Program-made: the position numbers and the translations under genes | Shown: piece after piece, positions 61,066-64,000 of the stretch | Layout of the letters: each line of letters begins with the position of its first letter | Position numbering within the stretch: position 1 is the stretch's first letter | The notes under the pieces: generated by a model | What the model saw: only the letters and a program-made list of their open reading frames with translations | What the model was told of the DNA's origin: nothing | The model's database searches: none | Assembly: GCF_011603255.1 (NCBI RefSeq) | Contig: NZ_JAANCM010000003.1 | Coordinates: 1-64,000, forward strand | Direction: 5' to 3' | Source of the DNA: Ferranicluibacter rubi | Lineage (GTDB): Bacteria; Pseudomonadota; Alphaproteobacteria; Rhizobiales; Rhizobiaceae | DNA: 64,000 nt

Positions 61066-62013
61066 ATGACCCTTACCTATCTCGTCACCCATTCCGGTGG
61101 CTTCCATGCCGATGAGCTTCTCTCGAGCGTCATCCTGACACGGCTTTATCCCGAGGCGCGGATCGTTCGCAGCCGGGCGCCGGAATGGATCACGGCCGGC
61201 GCGGACAGGATCGTCTACGATGTCGGCGGCGCCTATGACGCGGAGACACGCATCTTCGACCATCACCAGCGCGGCGCACCGGTGCGGGACGATGGTCAGC
61301 CCTACAGCTCCTTCGGCCTGATCTGGCGGCATTTCGGACAGGACTACCTCCGTGCGTCCAGTGTTCCCGAGGCGCATGTCGCGACGATCCATGCCGCCTT
61401 CGACGGCAGCTTCGTCCTGCCGGTCGATCTGGTCGATAACGGCGCGCTCAGCCCCTCGACGGCAGGCCTTCTCGCCGGCCTGACGCTTCCGGCCCTGCTC
61501 GAAACGCTGAAGCCTGTCTTCGACGAAGCCGACCCGGACGCGGAAAACCGAAGCTTTCATGCCGCGCTCGCCATTGCGCGCAGCTTCGTAGAGGCCAGCA
61601 TCGGCAAGTCTGCGGCCAAGCTGCGCGCGGAGGCGCTGGTCATGAGCGCGATCGAGGCGGCAGGGCAGGGGAACATTCTGGAGCTTCCGCTCGGCATGCC
61701 CTTCCGTTCGGCGGTGGTGAAGGCCGGCGCCGATCAGCTGCTCTTCGTTGTGCACCCGCGTGACAAGGACTGGTGCGTCACGGGTATTCGCCGCGCGGAC
61801 GAGGGCTTCGAGCTTCGCGCAGACCTGCCTGCCGCCTGGGCCGGGCTGACGAATGCCGACCTCGAGGCAGCCAGCGGCGTGGCCGGCGCGAGCTTCTGCC
61901 ACAAGGGCCGCTTCATCGCAGCCGCCCGCACGCGCGAGGCAGCTATGGCTCTGGCGGAGATCGCCGTCGCCGAAGCGCTGGCCGAGAAAGCAAGCGTCGC
62001 CGCCGTCGCCTGA
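61066..62013 (+). CDS. MYG1-family metal-dependent hydrolase (UPF0160)
   Basis: A 315-residue protein of the MYG1 family, related to DHH phosphoesterases; the eukaryotic member is reported as a 3'-5' RNA exonuclease. The conserved metal-site segments T-H-S-G-G-F-H-A-D-E (residues 8-17), V-Y-D-V-G-G and F-D-H-H-Q-R-G are intact. It lies 27 bases before the Gre-family gene in the same direction, so the two may be co-transcribed. Function in bacteria is not established. Confidence 0.85.
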   Translation: MTLTYLVTHSGGFHADELLSSVILTRLYPEARIVRSRAPEWITAGADRIVYDVGGAYDAETRIFDHHQRGAPVRDDGQPYSSFGLIWRHFGQDYLRASSVPEAHVATIHAAFDGSFVLPVDLVDNGALSPSTAGLLAGLTLPALLETLKPVFDEADPDAENRSFHAALAIARSFVEASIGKSAAKLRAEALVMSAIEAAGQGNILELPLGMPFRSAVVKAGADQLLFVVHPRDKDWCVTGIRRADEGFELRADLPAAWAGLTNADLEAASGVAGASFCHKGRFIAAARTREAAMALAEIAVAEALAEKASVAAVA

Positions 62014-62040
62014 TCGCGGCGCGATGCAGGGAGGTCCGGA

Positions 62041-62523
62041 ATGAGCGTCGCCTTTACCAAGGAAGAAAGCTTCGAGACGGCATCGGAAACGCTCGTTCCC
62101 GACCGTCCGATCTCGGCGCATCCGAACCTCGTGACGCAGGAGGGTTTTGCGGCGCTGGAGGCGCAGTTGGAGCAGGCACGGACCGCCTATACAGCGGCGA
62201 ACCTGATCGAAGACGTCAACGAGAAGCGCCGGCAGACGGCAACGCCACTGCGGGACCTGCGCTATCTCTCGGCCCGCATCCGCTCCGCGCAGGTCATGCC
62301 GGAACCGACGTCCTCGGCCAGCGTCGCCTTTGGCAGCACCGTAACGTTTTCCCGCGATGACGGCCGCGTTCAGACCTACCGGATCGTCGGCGAGGACGAG
62401 GCGGATCCGAAGGGCGGGACGATCTCGCATGTCTCGCCGGTGGCGGCCCTTTTGATCGGCAAGGCCGTGGGCGATGTCGTCAGCGTCAATGGTCAGGAGC
62501 TGGAGATCGTCGCCATTGCGTGA
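62041..62523 (+). CDS. GreA/GreB-family transcription factor homologue
   Basis: A 160-residue protein with an N-terminal predicted coiled coil (about residues 35-95) and a C-terminal FKBP-like domain (S-S-A-S-V-A-F-G-S-T-V-T, Y-R-I-V-G-E-D-E-A-D, P-V-A-A-L-L-I-G-K-A-V-G-D). This is the architecture of transcript-cleavage factors that bind the RNA polymerase secondary channel. The usual GreA tip motif (D-L-x-E-N-A) is not visible; the tip reads E-D-V-N-E-K-R-R, so cleavage activity is uncertain. It is an accessory paralogue rather than the main greA. GGGAGG precedes ATG 62041. Confidence 0.8.
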   Translation: MSVAFTKEESFETASETLVPDRPISAHPNLVTQEGFAALEAQLEQARTAYTAANLIEDVNEKRRQTATPLRDLRYLSARIRSAQVMPEPTSSASVAFGSTVTFSRDDGRVQTYRIVGEDEADPKGGTISHVSPVAALLIGKAVGDVVSVNGQELEIVAIA

Positions 62524-62607
62524 TGTGGCGCGATAATCCTCTTCAAGGATGAGCAGCGTGGCGCAGTGGACCTACGGTAAAAATCTCCGACCCTGGCTCG
62601 AAAGCCG

Positions 62608-62619
62608 GTAAATATTTAC
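62608..62619 (+). promoter_or_regulatory. LacI-type operator upstream of the regulator gene
   Basis: GTAAATATTTAC is a perfect 12-bp palindrome 73 bases before the regulator start codon. A close copy (ATAAATATTTACT) lies after the gene at 63819-63831, before the next, truncated gene. Confidence 0.7.
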
Positions 62620-62691
62620 TGACAGCGAGTGGACAATGGGGCAAGTTGCTTCGTCCCGTCACCGGCTTTCAGCATCGAGCTTCAGCATCTC

Positions 62692-63786
62692 ATGGTCACC
62701 ATCAAGGAAATCGCGAAAGCTGTCGGCGTGTCCTCCGCGACGGTGTCCCGCGTCCTGAACTACGATCCCGCTCTTTCGATTTCCGCCGCCAAGCGGCAGG
62801 CGATCATCGAGACGGCGGAGGCGCTGAATTACGCCACCCCCCGCAACCGCGCCCGCCAGAGCGAGGCTTTGCAGCAGGAGGCGGCGCAGAACGGAGCCGG
62901 TCACCACGGTGGCGCCGAGCCAAGCATCCTTCCTCGGCTCGCCATCGTCCATTTCCTGGAACCGTCCGACGAGGTGGCCGACCCCTATTATGTCGGCGTT
63001 CGCCTCGGCATCGAGAACCGGTGTCGCGAGTTGCGCACCGATATCGTCAAGGTCTTCCATTCCGATACCCTGCCGGACGCAGCGCTTCTGGCGGACGTCG
63101 CCGGTGTCATCGTCATCGGCAAGCACTCGGACAATGAGATCGCCTGGCTCGACGAGCATTGTCGCCATGTCGTCTTCGCCGATTTCGTGCCATCGTCCGA
63201 CCGCTTCGACTGTGTGCATAGCGATCTCGTTGCCGCGACACACAAGGTATTGGATACGCTTCATCATCTCGACTATGAGCGGATCGCCTTCATCGGCAGC
63301 TACGAGCATCTGAACGGGGAAACCCAGCATTTTGGCGAGCGGCGCTGCAAGGCCTATATCGATTGGCAGACGGCGCGCGGCACCTTCGACACAGAACTTC
63401 TGGTGCTCGGCGAGAGTTGCGATTCCGGGCAGAACCTGCGGCTCGAAACCGGCTACGAACTCGCGCGCCAACTCCTGTCCCGGCGCCCGCTACCCGATAT
63501 CATCCTGACCGCGAACGACAATATGGCGATCGGCACCTACCGCGCCGCGCGCGAGGCTGGCCTGTCGATCCCCGACGACGTGGCGATCGTTTCCTTCAAC
63601 GATATCCCCGTGGCACAATTCCTGACGCCACCGCTGTCGACCGTGAAGATCCACGGGGAGCATATCGGCGAGACCGCGGTCAACCTGCTGCTCGAGCGGC
63701 TAGGCGGTCGCAGCTATGCCAAGATGGTGACGATCCCGACCGAGACGATCTGGCGCGGCAGCTGCCGGGCTCCCGGGGCCCTGTGA
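62692..63786 (+). CDS. LacI-family transcriptional regulator
   Basis: A 364-residue regulator. The N-terminal helix-turn-helix reads V-T-I-K-E-I-A-K-A-V-G-V-S-S-A-T-V-S-R-V, followed by the hinge. The periplasmic-binding-protein-like effector domain (about residues 80-350) contains P-D-I-I-L-T-A-N-D-N-M-A-I-G and V-A-I-V-S-F-N-D-I-P. An unusual Gln/Gly-rich linker of about 25 residues (Q-Q-E-A-A-Q-N-G-A-G-H-H-G-G) separates the two parts. ATG 62692 is chosen because the conserved helix-turn-helix begins directly after it, although the Shine-Dalgarno is weak. Flanking GTAAATATTTAC sites suggest autoregulation and control of the gene that follows. Confidence 0.88.
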   Translation: MVTIKEIAKAVGVSSATVSRVLNYDPALSISAAKRQAIIETAEALNYATPRNRARQSEALQQEAAQNGAGHHGGAEPSILPRLAIVHFLEPSDEVADPYYVGVRLGIENRCRELRTDIVKVFHSDTLPDAALLADVAGVIVIGKHSDNEIAWLDEHCRHVVFADFVPSSDRFDCVHSDLVAATHKVLDTLHHLDYERIAFIGSYEHLNGETQHFGERRCKAYIDWQTARGTFDTELLVLGESCDSGQNLRLETGYELARQLLSRRPLPDIILTANDNMAIGTYRAAREAGLSIPDDVAIVSFNDIPVAQFLTPPLSTVKIHGEHIGETAVNLLLERLGGRSYAKMVTIPTETIWRGSCRAPGAL

Positions 63787-63818
63787 CCGCAGTCGCAGCA
63801 GACCTCTTTTGCAGCGCG

Positions 63819-63831
63819 ATAAATATTTACT
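63819..63831 (+). promoter_or_regulatory. LacI-type operator before the truncated exported-protein gene
   Basis: ATAAATATTTACT shares TAAATATTTACT with the site at 62608. A possible -35/-10 pair (TTGCGC at 63847, AAATAC at 63863) lies just downstream, so a bound repressor would block this promoter. Confidence 0.55.
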
Positions 63832-63924
63832 AAATTTCTGTTGCCCTTGCGCAAAGTTTAGGAAATACTCTCTCCCAAGACAGGTGGAGCTGTCTCAGCC
63901 ATCGGGACTTCAGGGAGGAAGACC

Positions 63925-64000
63925 ATGCATTTTCAGCGTATTTCCAAGACCTTCGCAGCCGTTGCTCTGGCGGGCACGAGCTTCTTCGCCACCACCGCGG
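63925..64000 (+). CDS. N-terminus of an exported protein, probably an ABC binding protein (truncated by window end)
   Basis: ATG 63925 follows GGGAGGA at a normal distance. The 25 visible residues form a signal peptide (basic start, then V-A-L-A-G-T-S-F-F-A). With a LacI regulator immediately upstream, a periplasmic sugar-binding protein heading an importer operon is likely, but only the leader is visible. Confidence 0.6.
   Translation, partial: MHFQRISKTFAAVALAGTSFFATTA

Overview
The window is GC-rich, gene-dense DNA from an alphaproteobacterium, most likely a Rhizobiaceae member (Rhizobium, Agrobacterium, Shinella or Ensifer type). The evidence is the many periplasmic-binding-protein ABC importers paired with GntR, LacI and ArsR regulators, the ketodeoxyglucarate route to 2-oxoglutarate, and the codon usage. 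There is no rRNA, tRNA or ribosomal-protein gene, and little core housekeeping. The content looks like an accessory replicon (megaplasmid or chromid) specialised in uptake of plant-derived carbohydrate; the replicon assignment is inference.

Layout. 0-12.5 kb: a diguanylate cyclase, a DEDDh exonuclease, an ApnO-like oxidoreductase followed by a CUT2 sugar importer with a DUF2291 lipoprotein, a DMT exporter, a chemoreceptor, an agmatinase-family enzyme and a DoxX protein. 12.6-19.7 kb: an arabinoside locus on the minus strand (GH51 arabinofuranosidase, CUT1 importer, ArsR-like regulator with a large C-terminal domain) with a clear palindromic operator. 19.9-22.4 kb: glucose-6-phosphate dehydrogenase and a lytic transglycosylase. 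22.4-34.3 kb: a sugar-acid regulon (5-dehydro-4-deoxyglucarate dehydratase, 2-oxoglutarate-semialdehyde dehydrogenase, an enolase-superfamily dehydratase, an alpha/beta hydrolase, a peptide-type ABC importer and two FadR-type regulators). Near-identical operator-like palindromes stand before the dehydratase and before the importer operon.

34.5-55.1 kb is the unusual part. Two giant proteins (2,341 and 2,119 residues) consist almost wholly of about 285 and 264 tandem octapeptides of the form (A/G)-L-(S/T)-(S/T)-x-Q-(I/V)-x. They are transcribed outward from a central block that encodes a TPR-GT41 (SPINDLY/OGT-type) glycosyltransferase, a second glycosyltransferase carrying a FAMeT-like insert, UDP-galactopyranose mutase, and an MFS exporter. 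I propose this as a candidate glycosylated octapeptide-repeat protein system: Ser/Thr-rich substrates next to a Ser/Thr-type glycosyltransferase and a nucleotide-sugar enzyme. In the second giant the octads are organised into 13 higher-order modules, mostly of 17 octads (408 bp), and a 1.1-kb segment is duplicated almost without change.

55.2-64 kb: a second CUT2 importer with a divergent binding protein, a small ORF, a quinone-reductase-like protein with a divergent HxlR regulator, MYG1-family and Gre-family proteins, and a LacI regulator. A GTAAATATTTAC operator precedes the LacI gene and a near copy precedes the following, truncated, exported-protein gene.
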